Below are positions 1-12,400 of a stretch of DNA of 64,000 bases, in pieces. Both the position numbers and the translations under genes were made by a program. This DNA comes from Eutypella sp. D-1 (Eukaryota > Ascomycota > Sordariomycetes > Xylariales > Diatrypaceae). A model generated the notes under the pieces. It was not told where the DNA came from. It saw only the letters and a program-made list of their open reading frames with translations, and made no database searches. Location of the stretch: the NCBI GenBank assembly GCA_023313575.1, contig JAJTTP010000001.1:1674001-1738000 (forward strand), written 5' to 3'. Position 1 is the first letter of the stretch. Every line of letters begins with the position of its first letter.

Positions 1-2384
1 TTTGGGGGTATTTCCGCCAACATATCCTCAACCTCCCTACTCGCTTCACGACGACTTACCTGTTGGGGGCTTGCCAAACGGCTTCTCGTCATATGTGACG
101 GTATGGGAGGAACGGAAAGGGAGGGAGAGAAGAAGGAAAAGGCACTCGAGGGATGTTGGAAATTTTTGGCTATCTATCTGGTGAAAAGGGGTGATGCTGC
201 CGCCATTCATTTTCTCTTTTCTCCTCATTGTCTATGGTGGGATTGATTGACATGGGTTACTACTTATGCATGAGGGGGGGGGGGGGGTTTGATAGATGCA
301 AGGTGCAAAATACTCTCTGGTTAGCAGGCTTCTTCTGTTCCTTCTTTTATACCTTACGTCGCTGTATATCGGGGCATTTGCATATCCCTCCTCCCACAGG
401 CGTTTGCGGTTGCTTTTTTTTTCCGTCTCCCTTTTTTTCCTTTTGGATCTGGTCCCTCTTATATCGGGGATCCCATCCTTATTTACCTATCTGCTTTTTA
501 TAATATGAATGAAGAAAAATGAACCTAATTGAGTCGACGTAGTTCGGTTGTTTCTCATGGGTTGTTGTCTCTGTTGTTATGCGATTCCCGATCCTATGCC
601 AATGAGTCTGTGTCTCTAACTTTTCAAGCGTTGAAACATCCCGTCATTCTATATTAGCATTACACAGGTAGTAGTGTATCAGCATAGGACGGGGCTAGGA
701 TTAAGGTTGAGATGCTTTTCGGTGGCATAAACACAGCACGGCCAACCGATCCCCCTGGTCAGCCGGGGGGCGCTTCACCGTCTGGTTGAGCTGGACAGTT
801 ACTACGTAGATAATCGGGAACCAGCTCATGCCTCGACCCTTAGGGATTTTGGTCAATATCCGAATGGCTGTGTTGCCTAGCTGGATTGATTGACCACTTT
901 GAGTGCTTTGAGTAACGTTAGATGCCTGCTAGGTTTGTCTCATGGTAGAAGACTTGCGCAATGCATGGATCGGGCATTACAAGTGTCTTTTCGGCTGAGT
1001 GTGGACGGCGGCCAGCCCCTGCTCGGGTCTACTAATAAAATATCCAACCCGATGCCATATCTTCCAACGCCAGCAGCAGGGCGTCTCTTAAGCCTCTTCA
1101 CGTACTCGGATTGCTTTGCGACCGCACATCAGTGGATATAAAGACCCGAAGGGGGCGCGGTAACCGAGCTGTAGGCGTCGGGCTATTCGTTTTTCTCGGG
1201 CTATGTGAGTGGGAGAGAAAATTCCCGCGGGTCCCCGTAATGCCATGGATGTTGTTCGGTGTGATTTCAGCTATATATGAGTAGCATGGGTGGTGGTGGT
1301 ATCAAGCCTCGTAGGAATATACGAGTTGGAGCCTCATAATGCCGAAAACGCGGTTCTTGGTGTTACCGACCTGATGGGCCCTCCCCTCTCTAGCTGAAAG
1401 ACAGCAGGGTTACCTGGTAAGTATCGACGGTGGCTTTCTAGGAAAATATGTGCTATAGATAGAATTAGTGCACTAGACCACTGGTCTACTTCTTCTCTGG
1501 CAACCCCCTTTCCAGACATGACTATGAGCTACACGGGTATTTATTCTAAGTAACACGTACATGCCATTGACCTGGCCATACAAGACAACTGTCTGCCGAC
1601 TGTTTCCCTACCCACCCCCTTTTTCCAAAGCAAACCGTGGAACCGACACGGCTGGCTGGGAGAAAGTATACACTTTGACCTCTCTTTAGGTGTTTGTTAA
1701 AGATGTTTGTTAAAGATCGGAGGATCTTATCAGGAGTGGCTCACTGAAGTGTTTTCATATCCTCTCCGTCGATGAAATACCAACACACGATAGACGGGAA
1801 TGACACATCCTGAACCCAGCAGAATACAAACATGACAAGTAGCACCCGGACCATGCTTTAGGCATTAATAGGCATGCTATCAGATATCTAACGATGCGCC
1901 GTTATGACTATTGCTGGGATGTGTTTGTGTACCCTGCGCCTTGCTCGGGGACATCTAGTTATAATGGCACTTCAAACCCTCACTTTCTCTTCTCATGGTC
2001 CTAACCTGGTGCCGTTTCTCATTTCTAATCGTTCCAAACGTCAAATTTGTGCAGCTCTGTGATTGACCTTGAGCTAGAAGGTGTGTATGATCGATGTCGT
2101 TTGAGGCATGTCATATTTATACTCCGTTTATATTGAGCCACGGTGCCTGCTAATACACTAGATGCAGGTGTTTCGTAATGTCGACTCGACTATTCAGTTT
2201 GTCGGGGCAGGACTACGTGCGTCGTCCGTACGAGTATAGCTCGGAGACTTCGACTCATGAATCCCCACCTTTGAGAATTACGAAGGTGATTGAAGACAGA
2301 GAAAACTCGTACGTGGTTCGCAGCGAACCGGCAGTACGTAGATCGGCTCTCTATTCATGTAAACCTATATTGACAGTACTAGCA
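1..2384. other. Intergenic, no gene recognised
   Basis: I see only short, unbiased frames with no recognisable domain. A 14-base G run lies at 274-287 and T-rich tracts at about 410-450. The last few hundred bases could contain the unrecognisable 5' exon of the amidase relic that follows. Confidence 0.6.
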
Positions 2385-4700
2385 TCGTCTCAAAACCACC
2401 GAATCTCCGAACCTCGAGTTTCTCACTTGCTTCCACGTTCCCTCGGATCCCATCACCGAGGCATCGCTGCAAGACGAGCGTGACCGCTTCGAGCGGGATG
2501 ACGACGTCTTTTGTAAACAGTTCCTGGCCAACGTCCTGATCCTCACAGACCAAGAGAAGTTAAATGATTCCGTCAAAAAGTTACTTCTCTCGTGGAGTTG
2601 CCGGTCTTGTTTTCTGATGACCTCTCCATCCGATGTTCGGCCTGGCCCCTACTTTTGGTACCGAGATGGTCTCTTCTGGGCCTGGAAGCTCTATGAGGAT
2701 TGCCAAGAGGGATTTATCTTGAGCACGATACCCTCACAGAATAATTTTCGCGAGTTCGTGGCGCCCTAATAACATCCAATCAACCCCCCCCCCCCCTAGG
2801 TCTCCAGGCCCTAGTCTAAAATTTTACACAGGTACGAACACTTGAACGCTCCGGCGTTCGGGACGCATGGGCTGTGCATTGCCGTGCCGTCTCGCCTCTA
2901 TTTCGAAAAGACCCCCGAGAAACCGCTAGCGGGGCTGAGAATCGGCGTCAAGGATCTGTTCAATCTGAAGGGCGTCCATACCGGCTGCGGTAACTGGGCT
3001 TATCGTCGTCTGTACTGGCTGTCTACTGACACGTCGGCTGCCGTGCAAGCGGCTATAGACAAAGGGGCGATCGTCGTGGGGAAGACGAAAACAGCGGGGT
3101 TTGGCGGCAGCCAGGAGGTCGTGCGCGATTGGGTGGACTATTCATACCCCTTTAATGCTCGCGGGGACGGATACCTCGCGGCGACCGATAGTAGCACTGG
3201 ATCCGCAGCGAGCCTCGCGGCGTATCCTTGGCTGGATCTCACACTTGGATCGGACGGTGCGTTTAATAGTTTCTTGGAAAAAGTCTCTTTTGTTCTATTT
3301 CGCTGACCGATGCCCCCTGTCTTTCTAGCTGGAGGTAGTATTAGGGACCTTGCTGTGGCTCAAGCAGTCTACGGGTTCAGACCTTCCCACGACGGGACGG
3401 TGACATCTGGCGCCTTTCTTGCTTGCCCGTAAGTGCATCTGTTGTCGTGGGTAATCGGAATCAATATTGACTGAGACGTTTCACAGTCTATTCCATACTC
3501 CCGGTTTCCTCGCCCGCAGCTGTGAGATTCTTTCTTCATTTGGGTGGTAATGGCTCCCTACGTCCGAGGGGAACCGCAAGGTAAGAGTGATGACTTCGAG
3601 GATTCAGATGAGACGTCGCTGACTCGGGCTTCAAGACCATTGCGCCCAAACGGATTTTATTTCCCGAGGGTTACTATGCCGAGTGCAAAGATGCACAGAA
3701 TGTGACGGAAGATTGAGTGCAGCGTTTCTCGCAATGGCTGGGGGCTCATATTGACTGTACCGCTGTTGATGAGGAATGGAATGCCACCAAGCCCTCGGAA
3801 GTCGATGATAGCTTTAGGGCGTACTTTGAAAAGGTAAAGAAAGCCTGGCTACAAAATTCCATGCACCGAAGGTAAGCTTTATGGAAAGTGTTTCCTTGAT
3901 ATGATCGCCACGGAATATCTAAGCTCCGCTGAGACATTTCGGAAAGAATACCGGGACAGGTTTAAGAAGACGCCATATGCTTGCCCAATTACCCAATTGC
4001 TCTGGTAAGATTCACATGCACCTAGATAGCTCTCCCAGGCTTACAAAAGTATCTAGGGAGAGGGGCGATTCTATCACTCAGCTTCAAAGAAAAGAAGCGG
4101 AGCAGAGGATCTCACTACACAGCAAATGGTTCTCGGAGAGGTTCATGGGGGATGACGACACCATCATGATAGTCCCCCGGTTTTGGTGCTGCCATCGGGA
4201 CGACCCCGGACAATAAGTTGGCCAAATAGGATGAGCACGTCAGTGTGCAGCAGTTTTCGCTGATAACTTCAAGGGTGCCGGACTACGTCTTTGACTCGAG
4301 CTACCACGCGTCCTTCGCGGGGCTACCAGAGATCATCGTTCCGAGTAAGTGCTCAATCCCAGCCTCAAAAGAGTTTCCAAATTTAAAGCCATACGCTGAC
4401 ATATGAATCAGTTGGGCAATGCTCATTCGAATCCAAGGGGACACAGAACGTCGAGGTCTTTCCTCTTTCTGTTCCCATCACGGGACCAAAAGGCAGGTTT
4501 AGCAAACCCCGCCTGACTTGTGATAACCATCCTAATAGCAAGTGCAGGCAAGGACATTGAGCTCATAGAACTCGTGAAACGGTTTCTGGTTGATAAAGAG
4601 CGTCCACTGTCTGTTCGGACCGGACGTGCCGCCTTCGACGATACTCGTGCGTTGACGAGAGAGTCGGTGCTGAAAGAAGGAACGGGCGGACAAACTTGAG
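2385..4700 (+). pseudogene. Decayed amidase-signature (Arp1-like) gene
   Basis: Remnant of an amidase-signature protein of the fungal type whose N-terminal part resembles scytalone dehydratase-like Arp1 proteins. Coding blocks can still be followed: about 2395-2769 (N-terminal domain with GPYF and LFWAWKLYEDC), 2842-3257 ([18 protein letters not shown], catalytic lysine in GVKDLF, degraded Gly/Ser-rich signature DSSTGSAAS), 3330-3426 (GGSIRDLA with the nucleophile serine), then 3487 onward (LFHTPGFLAR), 3640-3995, 4182-4344 and 4412-4700. GT-AG introns are still visible (3258-3329, 3427-3486 and about 4345-4411). The frame is broken by in-frame stops at 3548-3550, 3714-3716 and 4227-4229 and by a frameshift in the C5 run near 4174-4178. 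The family hydrolyses amide bonds with a Lys-Ser-Ser triad. This copy cannot encode the full enzyme. Assembly error could explain one break but not all four. Confidence 0.8.
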
Positions 4701-7332
4701 CCGTACAACCAGCAAACGGTCACGGGTCGACGCAGGAGATCTTGCCTCTTGGTGACTCCCGTACAACCTGGAATCGAACTGCATTATCATTGTGTCATCG
4801 TCTGCTAGCTTGTTGCTCCAGTCGTGTCATACGTAGTTTCTTTTGCGTTGTACGGCGTAGGTTTCTCCTGAGTGATGAAGTGTAGCATGTCTTGTGCGAG
4901 GAAGGCTTCAGTCATCTGGATGTAAGCGTCCAGCACATCAAGCGATTTGTTTTGCACAGGTTCAGACAGTAGATGTCTCATGTCGGATATTACGTTACTT
5001 ATAACAATAGTGATATCATCGTGGAGCTCAGTCACGAACATAATCTTAACACTATCACAGCGTCCTCAGGCCAGGCGTCGTCTTCCCGTTAACGACGGAC
5101 GGTGTAGATGCTGCTGGCATGGATGGAATAGGCTCGAATCTTAGATTGTGAGACACTTTGCCATGATGAAGGTTACTGGGGCAAGCCGGGCTGGATTCCA
5201 CCAGAGCGTGTGGGAACACGGTGCTCTCACAGCAAGACATGCGTGTCTGGTTTGACCAAAGGTCTGAAAGAGGTCAATATCATGTCTTGGCGGCAGTCAT
5301 TCTCCAGCGCAGTGCCCAGGAACCCTGAAAGTAGCGCGCGCACATGGACTACGTGGTATTAAGGAGCGCTTGTACCTCGGCGAGTGTTCCCATAGCTGAG
5401 ACAGAGAGGGCAGCCGGTCAGATATTCAGGGCACAGAAATGTGACAAGTCAGAACTCGTGTCGCTGCTGCTGCTGTGCGCCGCTGGTTGCGATTGGGCTT
5501 TTGGGTCAGGCGTGCAGGCGCGTGGCGATCCATGGACATGGGAACATACGTATTAGTGGTATTCGTACATAATGACAACCCCCACGTAATGCGAGTAGCA
5601 CCTGGGAAGTGAGACACGATCATGATCGCGGCTGCGTGTTTGGGCTTGAAATGTTTCCTTGCATGCCGCACCCTGCAGACCAGCGGCCCGGGCAGACGCC
5701 GCGTGGAGGAAAAATAAAAGAGCATAATTATAACTAACTTCGGAAAACCCCAATCGGTGGTTATTCCACGTACGCGATTCGGATGTAAGAAGAGTCTTCG
5801 AGAGTGAAGATGATAGTGGATGGATGACGGATGAATTGAGGATACCTAACAACATACTATGTAGGTAATTGGCGACGGGACTGACCCCTATCAACTAAGT
5901 ATCTTACGTAGTGCTAGCCAACCAGGTTAGTAGGGCTGGCAAGCTGGCAAGCTTCCGTCCGTGTCTTGGAAGCTGTCTCCACCAACCCAACTCTACCATG
6001 TGCTCCACCAATTAGCCCAGGTACCTAGGTACATGTGTAGGTATCTAGGTACATAGAGTACATACTTACCTGATACCTGCATACATCTTACAGAAGTATT
6101 GTACATGGCTCTATGTAGCTCCTCAGCCCCTCAGCCCCTCTACTCCAGGTGTTCCCCCCAATCCCCTTGCCCAACCCCTCCTGTAGGTAGGTACGAACCT
6201 TACCAAATGGTATAGATGCATATCACCCGTCAACCCCGTACCTACCTCCATCTATGTATATAAGTACCTAGTAGACAACTTACGCAGGTGGTGCATGACG
6301 GCTAATGATATGTACATGAACCGGAACCATTTGAGATAGAGCGATAATGACGAAGCGGTCGCCGTTCTGATCCTGGTTCCCGATTGGATTTAGCCCTGGA
6401 GCACAACCCGGGTGGACGCTAAGACATTAAAGATTAGCTGGGTTCTGGGCTGGCAGGCTGTCAGCTACATACATAAGTACTTAGTACTACCACTACCTAG
6501 GTACCTATTACTATGTACCGTACTTACTTAGGTACCTAGTACCTAGGTATGTATTCCAACATCAAGGTCCAACGTCACACTCTCCTCTCTTCCTCTCCCC
6601 ACGCAACCACCACGTTCTCTCACTCCAACAACAACTCCCCATCTTTAAGACACCTAAGACATACTCTACATTACTCTCTACATTTCTCAAAGACAAAAAA
6701 ACCTCACAAGAAACCTATGTAAGGAGCGGAGAGGGATTCTCCCGTTAGTTTGTATCGCTTTAATAATTTATAATTCATCATATATTTATTAGGTAGGGGC
6801 ACTGCTGCTATGCTTTGCCTACTCCCGGACAGGAATAAGAAGAAACGTCTTTGCGAAACACCCTTTTGCGAAACACCCTTTGCGAAACCATTTGTTCGGC
6901 TTGGTTGAATCCGAATCCATTGGTTGAATCAACAATTTGACCGAATATTCATTCGGCTTCTGGGCTTTTGAGCTATTAGGCTCTCTAACCGACCCTTAAT
7001 AACTGCGACAACGCCACCACCGACGACGACGACGACTACTACTACTACTACTACAACTATTCACGGCGCCCACGACTTTCGCGACATCCCTTGTTCCCTG
7101 ATCTTGCTCCGTAATCGTTTAGTTGTCGCCGTAGATCTACAGACGCCACGACCGTAATAAATCCTGAACCAGAACCCCGGTCGCTTTAGCTTGCCCTAAC
7201 AAAGACGCCTTGCTGGCTTGACAGGCAAGACAGGTCAGATGGAGCCTGTCCCCGGCCATTTCCTTTGAGAGTAAAACAGAGTTGGCTGGCTGAGTTGTGG
7301 ATCGTGGATCGTGGATCGTGAGGAAGAAGGAC
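4701..7332. other. Intergenic; possible minus-strand coding relic and CTAGGTAC cluster
   Basis: No intact gene is seen. Two adjacent minus-strand frames at 4805-5041 and 5055-5240 read like protein but are out of frame with each other and match nothing I recognise. From about 6010 to 6560 the DNA is rich in GTACCTAGGTAC-like words. At 6850-6900 a GCGAAACACCC unit occurs twice, followed by a shortened third copy. A pyrimidine-rich stretch at about 6575-6710 and an ACT trinucleotide run near 7034-7053 lie in the presumed promoter and leader of the WD40 gene. Confidence 0.5.
6570..6710 (+). promoter_or_regulatory. CT-rich promoter tract of the WD40 gene
   Basis: A pyrimidine-dominated stretch with CTCTCC, TCTCTC and ACTCTC runs lies about 620-760 bases before the WD40 start codon. 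Such tracts are common just upstream of fungal transcription start sites. Assignment as core promoter is inference from position and composition. Confidence 0.35.
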
Positions 7333-9438
7333 ATGATGCAGGACGCCTCAAGCCTCACAAGCGCCTCGGCTGCCACTCCCCCCACCCATGACGCCACCCT
7401 CATTCTTGACGAGGTTCTTGACGAAATCCTTGATGGCGATGATGGCTTTGCCCCCGATTATCCTACCCCTACCCCTACCTCTGTCCCCGGGCCATCGATC
7501 TCTATTTCACCCTTGTTCTTTCACAACGAGAATCATCATCCGCTGTCACCACCATCAACATCCCCCCCGCAAGATCCCACCGAGTCAGATAAAGAACCGG
7601 ACAGTGGTAATAACGACGAAGACGACGACAACGACGACGAAGACAACGTGAACGACGAAGACGAAGACCTTGACATCGACACGGGTATGCATGACGACGA
7701 CGGCGGCGGCGGTAGTGTCTACTATCATAGCATGGACAACGAACACTCAGCGCTACTTGCTTCCCAGTCTGACCCGTCCATAGACTTTGACATTGGATTT
7801 TCCATTCAACAAGAAACGCTCACACCACTAGAGCAGCAGCTTCAGGATGCCGACCAGATCCTTAACAATGACGAGCTTAATACGAACCACCCTATGATTC
7901 ATAGTAACCCGAACCCCATGTCCCTTGGCCCGGAGAATCTCGGCGTTCTTGAGTTTCTTCGTCATTGGATATGGCAAGGCCAACGGAGTATACCAAGGGC
8001 GATTACCAGAATACCATACCCCCGGGAGGTTCGCAACCTAGCAAAGCAGTCGCCGCGCCGAGTCACGTACGACGATCTGATGGGAGACGAGTGCGATTTT
8101 CAAGGGATCAACTGGAAGATGCTTGGTATTTCGCGAAACCTAGCGCGCAATCGCCGGCCTGTTATCTACTCTAACTACGTTAATAGACAAGGCTCCGATC
8201 AGTGGATGGTAAGTTTGAAGAGATCTTTGATATACAACATACCTTGATATCTATACACCTTGACACCCTCTCACCGCTAATATGTGCAGGAACCCTATCC
8301 CGACAGGCCAATCGCGACCCTAGAGAACTACTTCCGATTTAGGATGATGGATATACGGAACGACGTACGCTTGCTACATTTCCAACTTCGAAATATCTTC
8401 GGTTGTTCCTCGCGTACAAGGGTCTTTTATCCTAGCTATGGGACAGTGCAGCAACTTAACCCACTCACTGGGGTTAACAAAGTGGCGATGAGATTCGATA
8501 GCGAGGCGGATGCCCAAATCTCGACACTTACCGCAACGGAGGATATTTTACTCGTCGGTAGCTTTTATGGCGACTACCGTTATCGATCTTTAAATACCTC
8601 TATCCAGGACCCCGAACCCACAGAAGGGCGGCTTACGGATCATATCAGCGGCATCACTAATCACGTCCAGATTCATCCGTCCCGCCACTCGTCTGCCCCG
8701 ATAGCGGCCTTTGCTTCTAACGATTTTGGATTCAGGCTGGTCGACTTGACCACAAATAAGCTTATATCAGAGTATATGTACGACAGTGCTATGAACTGCT
8801 CTGCCCTTAGCCCAGACTCTAGGCTTCGCATTCTGGTTGGCGACCAAGAAGATGCCCTCATCACTGATGCCGAAACCGGCGAAGTCCTCCAACGGCTACA
8901 GGGCCATAGGGATTTCGGATTTGCCTGTGACTGGGCAGCCGATGGTTGGACAGTCGCCACTGGGAACCAAGATATGACGATCAGGATATGGGATGCGCGT
9001 AACTGGCGGGACCCGGTCACAGTGATCCGCACGGAGATGTCGGGCGCCCGCAGCCTTCGCTTCTCGCCCCTAGGCTCCGGGAAACGGGTTTTAATTGCGG
9101 CCGAAGAAGCGGATTACATCCACGCGATCGATGCGCAAACCTTCTTGACCAAACAGACCTTCGACCTATTCGGCGAGCTTGGCGGGATCGCATTCGCGAA
9201 CGATGGACAGGACCTGATGGCCCTGTCTTGCGACCCTCACCGCGGAGGGCTGTTGCAGCTCGAGCGCTGCGACGCTGGCGCTTATAACAGGTCCGGCAAC
9301 GCCTTAGATAGCTGGTGGTCCCCCGGCTGCGACTGGCTTCCGAGTCCCGAGGAGGTCGCAGATGCGCCGGGATCGCTGCAGATGCTGCCGCACCACAGGC
9401 GCAAGGCCGCCATGATGGCTCACTTCGAACCATTCTAA
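7333..9438 (+). CDS. WD40-repeat protein, conserved fungal/plant type
   Basis: Two exons, 7333-8208 and 8290-9438, joined across an 81-base intron (GTAAGT ... TGTGCAG, phase 0), give 674 residues. A second ATG follows directly, so the start could be 7336. The N-terminal ~250 residues are low complexity and very acidic, with long Asp/Glu/Asn runs. Near the exon junction is the block DDLMGDECDFQGINW followed by YSNYVN, which I associate with the uncharacterised WD-repeat family of S. pombe SPBC2A9.03 and its plant homologues. The C-terminal half forms a beta-propeller; the clearest repeat, around residues 495-530, has GHRDFG ... IRIWDARNW. WD40 propellers are protein-binding scaffolds; no partner or process can be named. 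The gene stands alone with a CT-rich upstream region. Family placement is fairly secure, function unknown. Confidence 0.88.
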
Positions 9439-12400
9439 GGGGGAAGGGGGGCGTTTCTACATACATATATGCATGGGCTTGGGGGAGGGGAGGTTAGATC
9501 TGAAATAACGTCGATGGAATGGATGGATGGATGGATGAATAAGGCGTTTCGGGCGTAGGACAAAGACGATGTATGGGCATTTACTGGAACTGTGATAGCG
9601 GGCGCCAGGGGGCCGCCACATCCCATCATCGGATTTCTTTCACATTTTTCCTACGAGCTACGAGCTAGGCATCCCACTCTATGTGGGCTTCAGTGCTACG
9701 AATTTTCCATCTCCCTTCCATTTCTTGAAATTCCCTTTTTTCTTATCTTTTCTTTTTTTTTCTTTCTTGCATATCTGCCTCATCTTCTTTCTTATATATA
9801 TATATACATCCATCATCCACGACAATCACGTATTTATTGCATGTAGGGGGTCCCGCGTCTGTGGCTGACCGCCACGGCCGGCGATACTTCTAGGGCCCGA
9901 AGACATACTGGCTAGCGAGGGAGGTAAAAGAGGTTGGCGAACGGGGCGGCTACGGCCATATGGTGGGGCGTTCGTTGAACGAGTCACGACGTTCGGAAAG
10001 TTAGGATTGCCACGATTCATGTAGTGTTTTATGATACATACGGCATAAGGACAAGGATAGGCCAGGGCATTTGAGACGAACATGCCTTCAACAGCAGCAT
10101 AAAGCCCACCTACCCCTTCCCCCCCCAAAACTCCCCTAGGAACGGGGTACTATTAGAACCAGAATAGATGGGGGTGGTGGGCGGAGGTAGGAAAGCAATG
10201 TGCTGAATAACTTGATTCGACTCAACGTTCGTGATGATATCTTGTGCGGGACTGTGAGGAGTAAATTGCTGCTGTATCGTGTTATCGTATCGTGCGTGTA
10301 GTAGTGTTTTGGAAGAGCCAGCGTAACCGAATCCCCTCTTGATAAAATTATTAGCCGGAGGGAGATATGTATGCTGGAACTAGGTATAACACGGAACGCA
10401 GACTACGCCCCTGAATTGGGTGTGGGGGTTCGTTCCACCACCGACACTATTCGCGGGAGGGGGGGGGGGGGGGGGGGGTAAGAGAACGAAACGTGGACCT
10501 GTATACCGTCGTCATCGAGTGACCATGCCCGCGTGCTGGCGGCGACTATGGATCTGCCGTCGTGAGGGCCTGACTGTCTGAACTCGAACCGACGCAGGCG
10601 GGACTATCTATCCTTTAAGCAGGTCAGGGTGGGCCAGGTCAGGTCAACATAAGTCGTCGATCGCGCTTTTCCTCCCTTCCTCCTCAAGGCAACCAACCCC
10701 TGACGAACCCCCCCCCCCCCCCGGCAGTCGCCAATCGTCTGCTCTAGACTAGACGGTCTGCACACTCGCCGTCTCGCGTGCAGCGCTGGTGGTTGCGACA
10801 TAATACGAGGGAATACCGATAATTCCTTTTCGTAAGGAGAGCCTTATCAACTGCGATCCCACGGGGTGTTGGGGTTTCAAGGGGGAGGTCCAGATTTTGC
10901 GACGAGAGGGGTGAACGTTCTGCCGGCCGGAATAGGGGATGAGGCTTCGAAAGCGCGTTCGAATCTCCCCACTCCACCTCTCTCCCTGCTCAGCCTTTCC
11001 ATCGATGTGGAGGGCTACTGCAATTTCGGTATGCTCGCAGGACACCAATTGGGCGTCTAGTCATGTAGTAGACATATGACGGATGGCTAGATTGAGCGCT
11101 ATTTGTGTATGTGTTCGTGGGGACTTCGACGACCTGACGCTCCCAGGCCAAGTTCGTCCGCCTCATGGAGGTTGTGCCCGGCCCAATAACACTTCATAAG
11201 CCGCAAGGAACCAATCCCATTAGGAACAGCGGGCGTACCTGCGCGCGTTGGCGCAGCCGGCGTACATCAATTTCCTTTCTTTGTAAAAGAGGGTGAGATG
11301 TCGATGGTAGGGCGCCCTGCCTCGTTCTGTCCGCCCAACCCCGACTCCAAGCCAAGTCCCCAAGCCCAGACCCGGATACGTTGGATCAGGACCAAGACGA
11401 AGCAAGGCGGCAACACTAAGCGCACTGCATGAGGGCAATACCTTGCGAGCAACGGCCAACGGGGGAAACCGACTCTCTTTCTCTCTCTAGCGCGCGCGAG
11501 AATGGGACCGTCGACGCCTCACCGAGGGGGTCGGGCAGTGAACGAATGGACGGATGGTTGGATAGACAGATAGATTTGATAGAATGTATTGGGTAGAGGG
11601 ACGACGAGACAGGGGGAATTATTAATCAAGGGGGAGGGGGGAAGGGAACGGGGGCGTTCGAGAAGGTGGTATGAGATATTAATCACCCCAAGCTATGTAA
11701 GCATATGTAGCTGAGGTGTCATCGTCTCCATGACTGCCTGCCTCAGATCTCGGCATCCTCCCGACGCTCACACACCCCCGCCCCTTTTGGCTGATGCCAT
11801 CGCGCGGCTAATCAATGCGCGCGCGTGTTGTACGTATGTACGTATGTACGTATGCACGGTTTCTTTTTATACTCACGCAGCGTAGCGCAGTGGCGTTTTA
11901 GGTCTTTCTCCATGTAAGCACAGCATTAGGGGTACAGAGTACAGAGTTCGACTAGCTTAGTGTGCTCTTGTTACTCAATGTAAACGGCGAACCTCGGAAT
12001 TCGCGTCTCCGGCGACGACGACGGTGAATGCTGGGTCATGGGTTATGAATGGGTAGGACGGACGGACCAAACTCGGCCGTCTGCCGGCAGGCGGAACGGG
12101 CGCCCCCCAGGTTTCCGGAGACGAGGCCGCGGAAGATAGTTGGGGTTCGAGGTGAGGTGATCAGATCCCAAGGTGGGGGGTATCGCAAAAAGAGATCTCC
12201 CGTGGAGAAGGAGCCGGGTTTGGGGAGGGGGGAGGGCAGAGAAATCGATAGGGCGGAGGCTCACATATGTCGGTGATAGCTCATATCAGGTGGACTCGAG
12301 GACGGACATGCGTACAGGAGCGGGACGAATATCGGGATGCCCCATTCGATTAAACCACCATGCACTATGCTGTATAACGGGCCACCGCGTCGTCATCTAT

